Origin: Acetobacter thailandicus
GTDB taxonomy: Bacteria > Pseudomonadota > Alphaproteobacteria > Acetobacterales > Acetobacteraceae
DNA length: 64,000 bases
Direction: 5' to 3'
Assembly (NCBI RefSeq): GCF_011516655.1
Contig: NZ_WOSV01000002.1
Location: 62,001-126,000 of the forward strand
Made by a program: the position numbers and the translations under genes. Of the stretch, positions 1 through 9,953 are shown in pieces. The notes beneath the pieces were generated by a model. It was given only the letters and a program-made list of their open reading frames with translations. It searched no databases and was not told where the DNA came from. Position 1 is the first letter of the stretch. Every line of letters starts with the position of its first letter.

Positions 1-767
1 GCCATAGGCAATCCATCCAATACTGAACTGCGTTGTCTGATTGCTGATATGCCTCTCAGAAACGGGATTTTCACAACAAAAGCTTTTTTCTTGCCACAAG
101 TAAAATAAAAACTTTTGGTAATGGTATTATTGATTTTCGCAACAACACACTCGACTATTACCTGACCACTCATGCGCAGGATACAAAAGATAATCGTACA
201 GCACAGTCTTTTCATATTACCGGCTCTATCAAAAACCCACAGATAACCGCTCATATAAATGGTGTCAGTCAGGCTGCAGCCACCTCTGCACTCAGAAACA
301 TTTTTCCGCTTATTCAGTTCAGACCAGCAGCCCGGCAACAAATATTCACACCAGGCCTGCACGAAGAAAATACGCTTCTCAAAACGGAAATTATTAACAA
401 CCTTGCCGCAGCAGTCGGTTTGAAATTTGCACTATCATCAGGTAACAGAGCTTTTCACCCTGAACTGAACAATAGTTCTCTGTGCAATGAGGCTATGGCG
501 TATTCTTCATCCTTTTCACAGGCCAGCTCTTTTAATAGTGACACAGCAAAACAATCAGTAAATGCTTCTGAGAAGTCAGCACATCCTGATATCCCTCAGC
601 AAACTCCGGCTTCCACAACAAATAATTACCCAAAATTATTGCCAGCTAAAGCAAAAAAATCAAACAAACACTCAGTGCTTTCTGATCGTGCAGCAGAAAT
701 CAGAGCTATATGGGCAGAAAAATTAAAGCAGCCGCAGGAAGAAGACGAAAATATAAAACTTCCCTGA
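1..767 (+). pseudogene. AsmA-family protein, C-terminal fragment with a frameshift
   Basis: The 5' end lies outside the window. Frame 1 reads an AsmA-like segment (GNPSNTELRCLIADMPLR) that stops at 106-108. From about base 90 the frame +2 relative to it continues the same homology (KTFGNGIIDFRNNTLDYYL, then a typical AsmA C-terminal tail) to the stop at 765-767. The switch falls at a run of six T at 84-89, and a seventh T would restore one open frame. AsmA proteins are inner-membrane-anchored periplasmic proteins linked to outer-membrane lipid homeostasis. The last 110 or so residues are Ser/Gln/Lys-rich and low in complexity. This is either a genuine pseudogene or a homopolymer sequencing error; the downstream frame shows no other damage, so an error is quite possible. 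A second AsmA-family gene lies at 58148-60310. Confidence 0.7.
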
Positions 768-871
768 CAAGTATCATATTATGTGATCAGGGCGGTTTTA
801 CTTTCTGGCAATACCCGCAGGGCAGCAGCAAAATATCAGCTCCTGTATGTTTATTAATCCATCAGAACATG

Positions 872-900
872 AAAAAAGCCGCCCCTTTTCAAGGGCGGCT
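872..900 (-). terminator. intrinsic terminator of fusA
   Basis: On the reverse strand an 8-bp GC-rich stem (AGCCGCCC/GGGCGGCT, loop about 8 nt) is followed by six T. It begins 28 nt after the fusA stop codon and faces the convergent AsmA fragment. Confidence 0.85.
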
Positions 901-927
901 CTTAACACAATAAGTTCTAATAAAAAC

Positions 928-3015
928 TTATTTAGAAGCAGACATAATCTCTTCAGCCACGTTACGTGGAACCGGATCATAATGATGGAACTGCATGGTG
1001 AAGGATGCACGACCCTTCGTCATAGAACGCAGATGAGAAATGTAACCAAACATTTCTTTCAGCGGCACATGAGCGCGAACCATAACGGTTGAACCTGAAG
1101 TTTCCTGGCTCTGGATCATACCACGACGACGGTTAAGGTCACCCACCACGTCACCAACATGGTCGTTAGGTGTTGTCACCTCTACGTCCATAATTGGCTC
1201 CAGAATAACCGGGCTGGCTTTTTTCATACCTTCGCGGAAACATGCTTTCGCAGCGATTTCGAAGGCAAGAGCTGACGAGTCAACGTCATGGTATTTACCG
1301 TCGAGCAGCGTGAACTGGAAGTCAACGGTCGGGAAGCCTGCAAGCACACCAGTTGAAGACTGAACGCGGATACCTTTTTCAACTGCCGGGATATATTCTT
1401 TAGGAATAGAACCACCGACAACTTTGTTTTCGAACAGGATACCTGCGTTACGCTCAAGAGGAGCGAACTCAATTTTCACTTCAGCGAACTGACCTGAACC
1501 ACCAGACTGTTTCTTGTGGGTATAGATCTCTGTGTGAGGCTGAGAAATCGTTTCACGATAAGCAACCTGAGGTGCACCAACGTTCGCATCAACGCCATAT
1601 TCACGACGCAGACGGTCAATGATGATGTCCAGATGCAGCTCACCCATACCTGACAGAATGGTCTGACCTGTTTCCTGATCGGTTTTCAGCTGCAGAGAAG
1701 GATCTTCACCAGCCAGCTTCTGCAGGGCCAGTGTCATTTTCTCAACGGCGTCTTTTGTGCGTGGCTCAACAGAGATGTCGATAACCGGAATCGGGAAAGT
1801 CATACGTTCCAGAATGACCGGATCAGATCCGTCTGCCAGCGTGTCACCGGTCTGTGTGTCTTTCAGACCAACGAAAGCTGCGATATCACCAGCATGAACT
1901 TCGCTCAGCTCAACGCGCTTATCAGCATGCATCTGATAGATACGACCGATACGCTCTTTGTGGCCTTTGGTTGTGTTCATAATGGTGTCGCCTGTTTTCA
2001 GAACACCACGGTAAACACGAACGAAGGTCAGCGTGCCGTATTTGTCGTTAATAATTTTGAAGGCCAGACCAGCAAATTTACCATCGGGGTCAACCGGGAT
2101 AACAGGCTGAGAGTTTTCGCTTTCTTCTTCACCTTCTGGTGGAGCAACGCGAATACCTTCAACATCGTCAGGAGCTGGCAGGTAATCAAGAATACCATCG
2201 AGCAGGGGCTGAACGCCTTTGTTCTTAAACGCAGTACCACACAGAACCGGACGGAACTCACCGGAGATGGTACCTTTTTTAATGCAGCGTTTCAGTGTTT
2301 CGACAGAGACTTCACCCTTTTCGAAATACTCTTCCATAGCAGCATTATCAACAGCCAGAGCTGTATCAAGCAGAGCCTGACGCGCTTCTTCAGCTTTCTC
2401 TTTCAGATCAGCCGGAATTTCTTCGTCATGGAACTTCGCACCCAGCTCACCGCCTTCCCAGACGATCGCTTTCATCTCGACCAGGTCGACAACACCAAGG
2501 AACTGGTCTTCTGCACCGATTGGCAGCTGCAGAGGAATAGCAACGATGTCGAGCTTTTCTTTCAGCGTGTCAAATGCACGGTAGAAGTCAGCACCGGTAC
2601 GATCGAGCTTGTTGATGAAGATGATACGGGGAACGTTGTAACGATCAGCCAGACGCCAGTTCGTTTCTGACTGAGGCTGAACACCGGCAACACCCTCGAT
2701 GATGAACACAGCACCGTCGAGAACACGCAAAGAACGGTTCACTTCGATGTTGAAGTCAATATGTCCGGGTGTGTCGATGATGTTGATGCGGTGATCGTTC
2801 CAGTCACAGGTCACAGCAGCAGAAGTAATCGTGATACCGCGTTCACGTTCCTGAGCCATATAGTCTGTGGTGGTATTACCTTCGTGCACTTCACCGATTT
2901 TGTGTGAAACGCCGGTGTAATACAGAATACGCTCTGTAGTGGTTGTCTTGCCCGCGTCAATATGCGCGGTGATCCCGATATTACGGATCTTTGAAAGTTC
3001 AGATTTGGCGGACAC
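928..3015 (-). CDS. fusA: translation elongation factor G (possibly a divergent paralogue)
   Basis: EF-G is the GTPase that drives ribosomal translocation. The protein is 695 aa when started at the GTG at 3013-3015, which has GGAGG 5 nt upstream and gives the usual N-terminus [20 protein letters not shown]; an ORF of 21 further codons upstream has no support. Visible motifs are the P-loop AHIDAGKT (about 17-24), the switch [16 protein letters not shown] (81-85) and NKLD, then EF-Tu-like domain 2 and the C-terminal domains ending near SMTKGRASF. It is not flanked by rpsL, rpsG or tuf, its usual partners. Switch II reads [12 protein letters not shown] where canonical EF-G has GHVDFTIEVERS. That makes a second EF-G copy or a recycling-type paralogue possible. 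The family call is secure, the paralogue status is not. Confidence 0.95.
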   Translation of the reverse strand: MSAKSELSKIRNIGITAHIDAGKTTTTERILYYTGVSHKIGEVHEGNTTTDYMAQERERGITITSAAVTCDWNDHRINIIDTPGHIDFNIEVNRSLRVLDGAVFIIEGVAGVQPQSETNWRLADRYNVPRIIFINKLDRTGADFYRAFDTLKEKLDIVAIPLQLPIGAEDQFLGVVDLVEMKAIVWEGGELGAKFHDEEIPADLKEKAEEARQALLDTALAVDNAAMEEYFEKGEVSVETLKRCIKKGTISGEFRPVLCGTAFKNKGVQPLLDGILDYLPAPDDVEGIRVAPPEGEEESENSQPVIPVDPDGKFAGLAFKIINDKYGTLTFVRVYRGVLKTGDTIMNTTKGHKERIGRIYQMHADKRVELSEVHAGDIAAFVGLKDTQTGDTLADGSDPVILERMTFPIPVIDISVEPRTKDAVEKMTLALQKLAGEDPSLQLKTDQETGQTILSGMGELHLDIIIDRLRREYGVDANVGAPQVAYRETISQPHTEIYTHKKQSGGSGQFAEVKIEFAPLERNAGILFENKVVGGSIPKEYIPAVEKGIRVQSSTGVLAGFPTVDFQFTLLDGKYHDVDSSALAFEIAAKACFREGMKKASPVILEPIMDVEVTTPNDHVGDVVGDLNRRRGMIQSQETSGSTVMVRAHVPLKEMFGYISHLRSMTKGRASFTMQFHHYDPVPRNVAEEIMSASK

Positions 3016-3238
3016 GAAAACCTCCGGAAAACAGATCAGGCGCGAAAGGAATCTCCCGCGCCTGTGGCCGCCGAACACCGTGCTGTCACCAGAAAAATCT
3101 TAGTACAACCCGGCTGCCGGAAACCGGCCAGTCACTTAATATAAAGGCATCTGGCACCTTGCCAGACACCTGAAATACAAACTTCACTCTGCGTTACAAA
3201 ACAAAGCTGAAGCCATGAAAAAGGCAGATACCCCTGAA

Positions 3239-3544
3239 TCAGGCGCCGGCAGCTGCCTGCTTTTTAGCCTGCGCGCGGAGAACACGACGCTTAACAACCA
3301 GAGCTTCCTGAGGAAGTTTACGGTCAGGTGTGCTGATCAGGAATGCATCGAGACCGCCATTGTGCTCGATGGTACGCAGACCACGTGTAGAAACACGCAT
3401 GTGCACTGATGCATTCAGTGTTTCTGACATCAGAGCAGCTTCCTGCAGGTTAGGCAGAAAGCGACGACGTGATTTGTTGTTAGCGTGGCTGACGTTATTT
3501 CCGCTCAGCACGCCTTTGCCGGTAATCTGGCAGCGACGGGACAT
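3239..3544 (-). CDS. rpmB: 50S ribosomal protein L28
   Basis: L28 is a structural protein of the large ribosomal subunit. The protein is 101 aa, starting [20 protein letters not shown], the conserved L28 N-terminus. The ATG at 3542-3544 has AAGGATGAG just upstream; 19 codons of further open frame upstream are not part of the gene. The basic core ([12 protein letters not shown]) and [14 protein letters not shown] are typical. It has the alphaproteobacterial C-terminal extension rich in Lys, Arg and Ala. fusA follows 223 nt downstream in the same direction. The gap holds a 7-bp hairpin at 3150-3166 without a convincing T tract, so read-through into fusA is possible. Confidence 0.97.
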   Translation of the reverse strand: MSRRCQITGKGVLSGNNVSHANNKSRRRFLPNLQEAALMSETLNASVHMRVSTRGLRTIEHNGGLDAFLISTPDRKLPQEALVVKRRVLRAQAKKQAAAGA

Positions 3545-3656
3545 TGTCTCATCCTTGTCTAAAAAAGCAACGGAGCCGAGACATATGCCCGGCGACCACA
3601 TTCAGGTATTTGGCGCGGCTTATCACCCACTCACGGCGCCACGTCAAGAGCCGAGG

Positions 3657-3941
3657 TCAGGCTTTCTCGTTTTTTGCGCTGTTTTCTGCTGATGCAGAGG
3701 CATGAACGTCCCCTGCCCGGACACTGCCGGCGGCTGATTCAAGAATTTTGAGAATAGTTTCTTTATCCATAGTCCGGGCCAGCAGACCCAGAGAGCCACC
3801 AAGAAGTGCTGAGGCAATAGCCAGCGGAGGATGATTTTCCTTAAGCAGGTGCTCTACCGCACTTTCAATAACCATTGCGCAGCGTGCCAGCTCGTCGGGC
3901 ACCTCATGACCTGGTTCAGCACCTGAAGTATTTTGATCCAT
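3657..3941 (-). CDS. small conserved-looking protein of unknown function
   Basis: 94 aa, not recognised. It is soluble, with an acidic N-terminus, a central stretch that looks helical (LARCAMVIESAVEHLLKENH, then a Gly/Leu-rich segment ASALLGGSLGLLARTM) and an Ala/Ser/Lys tail. There is no signal peptide and no clear membrane segment. It lies between rpmB and the ABC exporter in the same orientation. Codon use resembles its neighbours and no overlapping frame competes, so I take it as a real gene. The RBS is weak: GAGAGG lies about 14 nt before the ATG. Confidence 0.65.
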   Translation of the reverse strand: MDQNTSGAEPGHEVPDELARCAMVIESAVEHLLKENHPPLAIASALLGGSLGLLARTMDKETILKILESAAGSVRAGDVHASASAENSAKNEKA

Positions 3942-4146
3942 AAAAACTTTTAACCTCTCTCAACATCCCCGCGGCGGATGATTTACCCCCGGCGATTCGT
4001 CAACACGAGCTGCAACCCATACAGAGTTGTAAGATCTGTGGCTTGCACGATAGAGGCACATAGCAATAATGCACAAGCTCCTGGTGCGGCTCTATCACCA
4101 CAATTTCATCAAAAACTGACAGGTATTGCAAATTATGCCACGACAC

Positions 4147-5991
4147 TCAGTCCGCGGCGCTGTTCTCCGCTCCCTGAGCCGCCCACATTGAGGCATATCG
4201 GCCATCAGAGCCAAGCAGAACCTCATGTGTTCCACGCTCTATAATACGACCCTTTTCCATCACCAGTATTTCGTCTGCATCTATAATGGTTGAAAGCCTG
4301 TGAGCGATAACAAGAGTGGTACGCTGTGCCGAGACAACACGCAAAGCAGACTGAATTTCCTGCTCAGTGTGGGTATCAAGCGCGCTTGTTGCTTCATCCA
4401 GCACCAGCACCCGCGGGTCTTTGAGAATAGTTCGCGCAATCGCCACACGCTGCTTCTCGCCGCCTGAAAGTTTAAGCCCGCGCTCCCCTACCTGCGTTTC
4501 ATAGCCAGCAGGCAAAGACATAATAAAATCATGAATCTGCGCCAGTCTTGCCGCCTGCTCTATATCCTCCTGAGCAGCTCCAAGCCGCCCATAGGCGATG
4601 TTGTAGCCAATTGTATCGTTAAACAGCACCGTATCCTGCGGCACGACACCAACAGCTGCACGCAGATCAGCCTGACGGCAGTCCCGCACATCATGGCCAT
4701 CAACCAGCACAGCACCTGATGACACATCATAAAAACGAAATAGTAACCGGCTGATTGTAGACTTACCTGCACCGGTCGAACCCACAATCGCCAGCTTTTT
4801 GCCAGGAGCCGCAAAAAAGCTGACATCATGTAAAATCTGCCGCTCATCACTATAACCGAAACTCACATTGCGAAACTCAACAGAGGCCGCCTGGTGGCCC
4901 TGCAATGTCAGTGTCATTTCTGCCGGTTTCCCGGGGTCTTTAACTTCAGGTGTTTCATCGGTCAGACCAAGCATATGCTCAAGATCAACAAGAGCTGTGC
5001 GAATAGCCGAGTACATTGACCCCAGAAAATTGAGTGGCCCATAAAGCTGCAGCAGATACGTGTTGATCATTACAAACTGACCAACGGTTATGTGACCGGT
5101 TTCAACATCCCGGCCAGCCAGCAGCATAATAGCGGTCAAAGCCACGGCAATAATGGCAGCCTGCCCAAAATTCAGAGCGCCAAGAGAATATTGCGTTCTG
5201 AGAGCTGCCTTTTCATAACGCGCCTGAGCCGCATCATAACGTTTTGCTTCATGCTCTTCGTTACCGAAATACTTCACTGTCTCATAATTTAGCAGACTAT
5301 CAAGAGCACGGCTGGTTGCCTCTGTATTGCTCTCGTTCATGCTGCGACGAATACTCAGCCGCCATGATGTAAACTTCATTGTAAAGAGAATATAGGCCGC
5401 GATCATCAGCGCGATCAGAACAACATATTTCCAGTCAAAAACACGCCATATAACCGCAGCAACAAGGAAGGCCTGCAAAATTGTAGGCGACAATGACATT
5501 CCCATCCGCAGCAAAGTCTCTACCGCTTCTGTGCCGCGCTCAATCGAACGTGTTACCCCCCCTGTTCTTCGGTCAAGGTGAAAACGCAGAGATAACTGGT
5601 GCATATGCTCAAAACTACGCAACGCAGCCTGGCGAGCCACCCTGAAGCGAACAGGAGAAAATAACGAATCACGCAAATTCGTCAGGGCTGCTGACACCAG
5701 CCTGACCAGCCCGTAACCCAGGATAATAGCGGCAGGCACGATAGCCATACTGACAGGGTGCGAAAGCCGGTCAACAACATGGCTATACACCAGCGGCACA
5801 GCCAGAGTTGCCAGTTCACCCCCCACCATTACGAGCAGAACAAGCAGGATCCGCCACTTCAGCCCCATATTTCCACGAGGCCAGAGATAGGGCAAAAGAC
5901 GCGATATCGTCACAGAAGCCGGTTTTTGGGGTGCACCGGAAACACGCCTTTGACGAGGAGACATTCTTCTGATGTGCCACGCCTTTAACAT
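4147..5991 (-). CDS. Atm1/HMT1-type ABC exporter, fused permease and ATPase
   Basis: A 614-aa half-transporter with an N-terminal transmembrane domain (about 45-335) and a C-terminal ATPase domain (about 370-600). Motifs are Walker A GSTGAGKST (404-412), signature LSGGE (508-512), Walker B VLVLDE (528-533) and an H-loop in VIAHRLST. The segment NYETVKYFGNEEHEAKRYD is diagnostic of the Atm1/ABCB7/HMT1 branch, whose bacterial members export glutathione conjugates or polysulphides and protect against metals. It acts in the inner membrane as a homodimer. ATG 5991 is used; an in-frame ATG at 5964 is an alternative. A glutathione synthetase gene (gshB) is 20 kb away, which fits the substrate class but proves nothing. 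It is transcribed divergently from the Nudix gene. Confidence 0.88.
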   Translation of the reverse strand: MLKAWHIRRMSPRQRRVSGAPQKPASVTISRLLPYLWPRGNMGLKWRILLVLLVMVGGELATLAVPLVYSHVVDRLSHPVSMAIVPAAIILGYGLVRLVSAALTNLRDSLFSPVRFRVARQAALRSFEHMHQLSLRFHLDRRTGGVTRSIERGTEAVETLLRMGMSLSPTILQAFLVAAVIWRVFDWKYVVLIALMIAAYILFTMKFTSWRLSIRRSMNESNTEATSRALDSLLNYETVKYFGNEEHEAKRYDAAQARYEKAALRTQYSLGALNFGQAAIIAVALTAIMLLAGRDVETGHITVGQFVMINTYLLQLYGPLNFLGSMYSAIRTALVDLEHMLGLTDETPEVKDPGKPAEMTLTLQGHQAASVEFRNVSFGYSDERQILHDVSFFAAPGKKLAIVGSTGAGKSTISRLLFRFYDVSSGAVLVDGHDVRDCRQADLRAAVGVVPQDTVLFNDTIGYNIAYGRLGAAQEDIEQAARLAQIHDFIMSLPAGYETQVGERGLKLSGGEKQRVAIARTILKDPRVLVLDEATSALDTHTEQEIQSALRVVSAQRTTLVIAHRLSTIIDADEILVMEKGRIIERGTHEVLLGSDGRYASMWAAQGAENSAAD

Positions 5992-6078
5992 TTTGCAAGC
6001 CTAATATGTTGCTTGCCACCCTCTGAGAGGTGCGGGATAACAGCCTTTCTCGCGGAGCCGAACACGACAGGATTAAAT

Positions 6079-6936
6079 ATGTCAGCTGACAATGCCCCCT
6101 TCCTTCGTCATCTCAGGCAGTGCAACACTGCTGTTGTGCCAGGAGAGCGCTCTCCTTTCACACTAGGTATGCACCATGCCGGCTGGATTGATCCCGTCAT
6201 CGCCGGCAGGCTGGAGCAGGAAGGCCTTGGCTCACAAGACAGCGGCTTTACCCTTACTGACCCTGCGGCTCTCGAAGCACTGGGCGAAAAACTCGCCAAA
6301 GAAGGGTTTTATCGTTCACACCATGAACTGTTTGATGTGTTTACTGCACCAGGGCTTGCACCGGTAGCCCGGATAGACCGTGGTGCGCTGCCTTTATTTG
6401 GCCTGCTTGCATCTGGCGTGCATATGAATGGCCTGGTTAAAAAATCTGATGGTCTTTATCTGTGGACAGGCCGCAGAGCGAGCAATAAACGTCTCGACCC
6501 GGGCAAACTCGACCATCTTGTTGCCGGCGGTGTACCGGCAGGTCACGCCCCCTTTGCTGCCCTGATTAAAGAGGCGGCTGAAGAAGCTGATATTCAGGAA
6601 CAGCTGGCCGTACAGGCAAAGGAAGTCAGCCGTATCGTCTATTCTCTCGACCGTCCCGAGGGCCTGCGCCGCGACATTCTTTATTGCTACGACCTTCTGC
6701 TACCTGAAAGTTTCGTTCCTGTCGCAGCAGATGGTGAAGTTGAATCATTTCACCTTTACCCGATAGAAGAGGTTTTTGCGCTGGTACGTGACACAGATGA
6801 CTTTAAATTTAATGTAAACTTGGTGCTGATTGACCTGTTTTTACGCTACGGGCTTATCGACCCGGCCTCTGATACCGGTCGTATTTTACGCGATGGCCTG
6901 GCTGAAGGCCTGTCACCTGCCAGTCCCGGAAAATAA
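6079..6936 (+). CDS. Nudix hydrolase with DUF4743-like N-terminal domain
   Basis: 285 aa from the ATG at 6079 (AGGA about 7 nt upstream); the open frame extends 22 codons further but with no RBS. The N-terminal half (to about 120) resembles the DUF4743 domain of thiamine-pyrophosphokinase-associated Nudix proteins (Tnr3/Nudix 20-24 type), including DRGALPLFGLLASGVHMNG. The C-terminal half is a Nudix fold. The Nudix box is partly degenerate: GGVPAGHAPFAALIKEAAEE keeps KE..EE but has Ala in place of the first Glu. The substrate is unknown; relatives act on damaged or oxidised thiamine diphosphate. It is divergent from the ABC exporter and convergent with glnD, sharing a terminator with it. Confidence 0.8.
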   Translation: MSADNAPFLRHLRQCNTAVVPGERSPFTLGMHHAGWIDPVIAGRLEQEGLGSQDSGFTLTDPAALEALGEKLAKEGFYRSHHELFDVFTAPGLAPVARIDRGALPLFGLLASGVHMNGLVKKSDGLYLWTGRRASNKRLDPGKLDHLVAGGVPAGHAPFAALIKEAAEEADIQEQLAVQAKEVSRIVYSLDRPEGLRRDILYCYDLLLPESFVPVAADGEVESFHLYPIEEVFALVRDTDDFKFNVNLVLIDLFLRYGLIDPASDTGRILRDGLAEGLSPASPGK

Positions 6937-6944
6937 CAAAATAA

Positions 6945-6980
6945 AAAAGGCGGCAGGAACAGACTTCCTGCCGCCTTTTC
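6945..6980. terminator. bidirectional intrinsic terminator between the Nudix gene and glnD
   Basis: A perfect 15-bp stem (arms 6945-6959 and 6965-6979) with a 5-nt loop. A tracts and T tracts on both flanks make it functional in both directions. It ends the convergent Nudix and glnD transcripts. Confidence 0.93.
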
Positions 6981-7000
6981 TTTATTTCTCAAAGAATTTC

Positions 7001-9907
7001 TCAGGCTGAGATTTTTGAATCCACTACAGCATGAGCTTCTTCTTCAGCTTCTTTCATGCACACCAGCAGCCGCTCACGAATTTCTGCCAGGCGGGTTTTA
7101 TCGGTAATTTTCAGACCAAACAGATCCTTGACATAGAATACGTCAACTGCACGCACGCCATATGTCGTAATATGTGCCGATGCAATCTGAAGGCTTTCTT
7201 TGCTCATTGCCTCTGTGACATCGTGCAGAAGCCCCGGACGGTCACGGCCGTTAATTTCAATAACCGTATGTGTATTTGATGCACCATTATCAATCACGAC
7301 ACGCCGCGGCACATGAATGGCGCGCATACGCATAGGCATATGACCAAAACCAGCCTGCGCGATTTCGGCACCAACATCCATATGCCCGCTCAGAGCCTGC
7401 TCAATCAGACTGGCAAGCCGTGTCAGACGTGGAGTTTCCTCATAAACGCCGCCAACCATATCCTGAACCCAGAAGGTATCAAGCGCCATGCCATGTGTCA
7501 TGGTGTGAATACGCGCATCAACGATAGATGCACCCGCCAGCGCTAAGGCTCCTGCAATTTTAGAGAAAAGGCCAGGCACATCGCGGCTGTAGACAATAAT
7601 TTCTGTCACGCCACGGTCAGCCAGAGGTACGGTCTCTACGGTCAGAGGGGCATGGCGCGCATCAGCTTCACAAATCAGACGTGCATGGCGCTTATGCGTT
7701 TCGTGATCGAACGAAAGCCAGTATCCTGCATAGCCAAGACCGAGAAAATGATCGATGTCCTGCTGAGACATCTCATGCTCTGTCAGAGTTTCAGCAATCA
7801 TATCTTTAGCATGGCGCACACGCACATCGCGCTCAGTGGTGGCAAGCCCACCTGCCAGAACCTCAGCCACACGCACATAAAGCTCACGCAGCAGGGTGGC
7901 TTTCCAGGCATTCCAGACACGCGGGCTGACCGCTCGTATATCGACAATAGTCAGCAAAAGGAGAAGACGCAGCCGCTCGGGAGACTGAACAACATCAGCG
8001 ACATCAAGAATGGTCTTCGGATCATCAATATCGCGCTGAAACGCAGTATGGCTCAGTAACAGATGGTGCAGAACCAGCCATGACACTGTTTCCGTTTCTT
8101 CTGCAGAGAACCCAAGCCGCGGACAAAGCTCCAAAGCTATTTCAGCACCCAGCTCTGAGTGGTCCCCGCCCCGTCCTTTAGCGATGTCATGCAAAAGCAC
8201 AGCCATATACAACGAACGCGGTGAGTGCAGGTCTTTTACCAGTTCGTATGCCACTGGTATTTCGTCAGCCATACGCCCTGCAACGACTTCATCGAGGATA
8301 CGTACCGCCTCAATAGTATGCTCATCAACTGTAAAGACATGGTACGTGTCAAACTGCATCTGCCCGACAACACGGCTCCAGTCAGGTATAAGACGCCCGA
8401 AAATGCCGGTCTCGTTAAGAATATGCAGCCAGTGCGCATGCCCCGGCACCGCATCCCGCTCCTTCACACTATCGGGAACTGATACAGCGTCACGACGACG
8501 GCGTGGCGGCGGAGGCGCAACCTCACCACACAGAAGATCAAGGAAAATACGTGCTGCTTCAGGATTATCCCTGAGCGTTGTTGCCCTGCTCTCCCAGCGG
8601 ATCAGCTCGTGTCGCGCCATAGGGTGTAACGGCTTGCGCCTTATACGCGCCCAGTCAAGCAGCCGTAACATTCTGATCGGCTCACGCTCAAACGAGGTGC
8701 CGCTCTCGGGCAAAATCTGCCCGTCAACCAGAGTAAAGCCGGCATCCCGCATTTCAGCATCTGGCTTGGGGGCGGTTGCAACTGCGCCCTGCGCCTGCCG
8801 TAAGACAGCAGGCTCGAGCACATGCGTCAGACGCATAACCTCACGGGCTGTCAGAAAATAATGCCGCATAAAGCGCTCAACACCATTCTGACGGCCATGA
8901 CGTGTATAACCGATACGCGCACCAATAACCGGCTGCATATCAAATGTCAGGCGATCTTCAGCACGACCCGCGACATAATGAAGGTGCAGCCTGACCGTCC
9001 ATAAAAAATCCCATGAACGGCGGGCACGGGCAACTTCCTGCTCAGTCAGCAGGCCCATCCATATAAAATCAGGAGCAAGCAGATCTGTCACATGACGGGT
9101 GCCAAATGTGTTGCGACACATCCAGTATAACGTCTGCAAATCACGCAGACCGCCGCGCCCTTCTTTTATATTTGGCTCAACCAGATAAGGGCTGTCACCA
9201 AAACGACGATGCCGCTCAAGGCGCTCGCGGCGTTTGTCAGTGATAAATCCGGCAGCGCCAGCCTCAACACAGGCCACAATATAGCGGGCCTCAAACATAG
9301 CAAACAGCGCTTTATTACCGGCCAGCAACCGCGCATCAAGCAGGGCGGTGCGCACGGTCGTATCTTTACGGGCCTCTTCTATACATTCCTCAATAGAGCG
9401 GGTGGCATGCCCGACCTTAACCCCAAGGTCCCACAGAAAGTATAAAACATACTCAACAAGGCGATGCGTGGCCGCAACGTCTTCCGCCTCGGTAAGAAAA
9501 AGCAGATCCACATCACTGAAAGGCGCGAGCAGGCCACGTCCGTACCCTCCGGTTGCTGCGACAGCAAACCTGCGGGTTTCTGTACCACCATTACCTTCAG
9601 CAGTGGCACGCAAAGCCAGATCGACAGTGCCCTGCACAATCACATCAGTAAAAGCTGATATCTCTTTTGCAGCCAGAGTGCCTTTCAGCTCATGCTGCTC
9701 AAAACGCCGGCGTACATCCGCCTGATAACGCCCAAGGTAACGCCTGAAAATGGCAACAGCCTGGTCTCTGTCAGGCACACTTACCCCTTCAGGAATGATG
9801 TCCTTCAGCTCTCGTGTCAGGCAGACAGCAAGATCCTGCGGTGTAATAGAAGTCTGTTTTACAGGCTCATACTGCACAGCGGCAGTGTTTACGGTGGCGT
9901 TAGACAT
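7001..9907 (-). CDS. glnD: [protein-PII] uridylyltransferase / uridylyl-removing enzyme
   Basis: The central nitrogen sensor: it uridylylates PII proteins (GlnB/GlnK) when glutamine is low and removes UMP when it is high. 968 aa, slightly above the family's usual 880-950. Domains in order are nucleotidyltransferase with GGYGRG and the metal-binding pair SDVDLL (Asp132, Asp134), a PII-uridylyl domain, an HD hydrolase domain (LLHDIAKGRGGDHSELG), and two C-terminal ACT domains (VTEIIVYSRDVPGLFSKIAG and VIEINGRDRPGLLHDVTE) that bind glutamine. ATG start with GGAG nearby. It lies 46 nt downstream of mutS on the same strand, a pairing common in alphaproteobacteria. Confidence 0.97.
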   Translation of the reverse strand: MSNATVNTAAVQYEPVKQTSITPQDLAVCLTRELKDIIPEGVSVPDRDQAVAIFRRYLGRYQADVRRRFEQHELKGTLAAKEISAFTDVIVQGTVDLALRATAEGNGGTETRRFAVAATGGYGRGLLAPFSDVDLLFLTEAEDVAATHRLVEYVLYFLWDLGVKVGHATRSIEECIEEARKDTTVRTALLDARLLAGNKALFAMFEARYIVACVEAGAAGFITDKRRERLERHRRFGDSPYLVEPNIKEGRGGLRDLQTLYWMCRNTFGTRHVTDLLAPDFIWMGLLTEQEVARARRSWDFLWTVRLHLHYVAGRAEDRLTFDMQPVIGARIGYTRHGRQNGVERFMRHYFLTAREVMRLTHVLEPAVLRQAQGAVATAPKPDAEMRDAGFTLVDGQILPESGTSFEREPIRMLRLLDWARIRRKPLHPMARHELIRWESRATTLRDNPEAARIFLDLLCGEVAPPPPRRRRDAVSVPDSVKERDAVPGHAHWLHILNETGIFGRLIPDWSRVVGQMQFDTYHVFTVDEHTIEAVRILDEVVAGRMADEIPVAYELVKDLHSPRSLYMAVLLHDIAKGRGGDHSELGAEIALELCPRLGFSAEETETVSWLVLHHLLLSHTAFQRDIDDPKTILDVADVVQSPERLRLLLLLTIVDIRAVSPRVWNAWKATLLRELYVRVAEVLAGGLATTERDVRVRHAKDMIAETLTEHEMSQQDIDHFLGLGYAGYWLSFDHETHKRHARLICEADARHAPLTVETVPLADRGVTEIIVYSRDVPGLFSKIAGALALAGASIVDARIHTMTHGMALDTFWVQDMVGGVYEETPRLTRLASLIEQALSGHMDVGAEIAQAGFGHMPMRMRAIHVPRRVVIDNGASNTHTVIEINGRDRPGLLHDVTEAMSKESLQIASAHITTYGVRAVDVFYVKDLFGLKITDKTRLAEIRERLLVCMKEAEEEAHAVVDSKISA

Positions 9908-9953
9908 ATGCTCCTGCTTGCAATCCGTCGGCTTGGGGTTCTGCTTAATTAAT

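Noticed and set aside
1894..2670. Open frame of 258 codons on the forward strand
   Set aside because: It lies entirely antisense to fusA, whose protein is clear; no RBS, and composition is a mirror of the sense codons.
3150..3166. 7-bp hairpin between rpmB and fusA
   Set aside because: No T tract follows on the reverse strand, so a terminator call is not supported.
8184..8861. Open frame of 225 codons on the forward strand
   Set aside because: Antisense to the central part of glnD; Ser/Arg-rich shadow translation.
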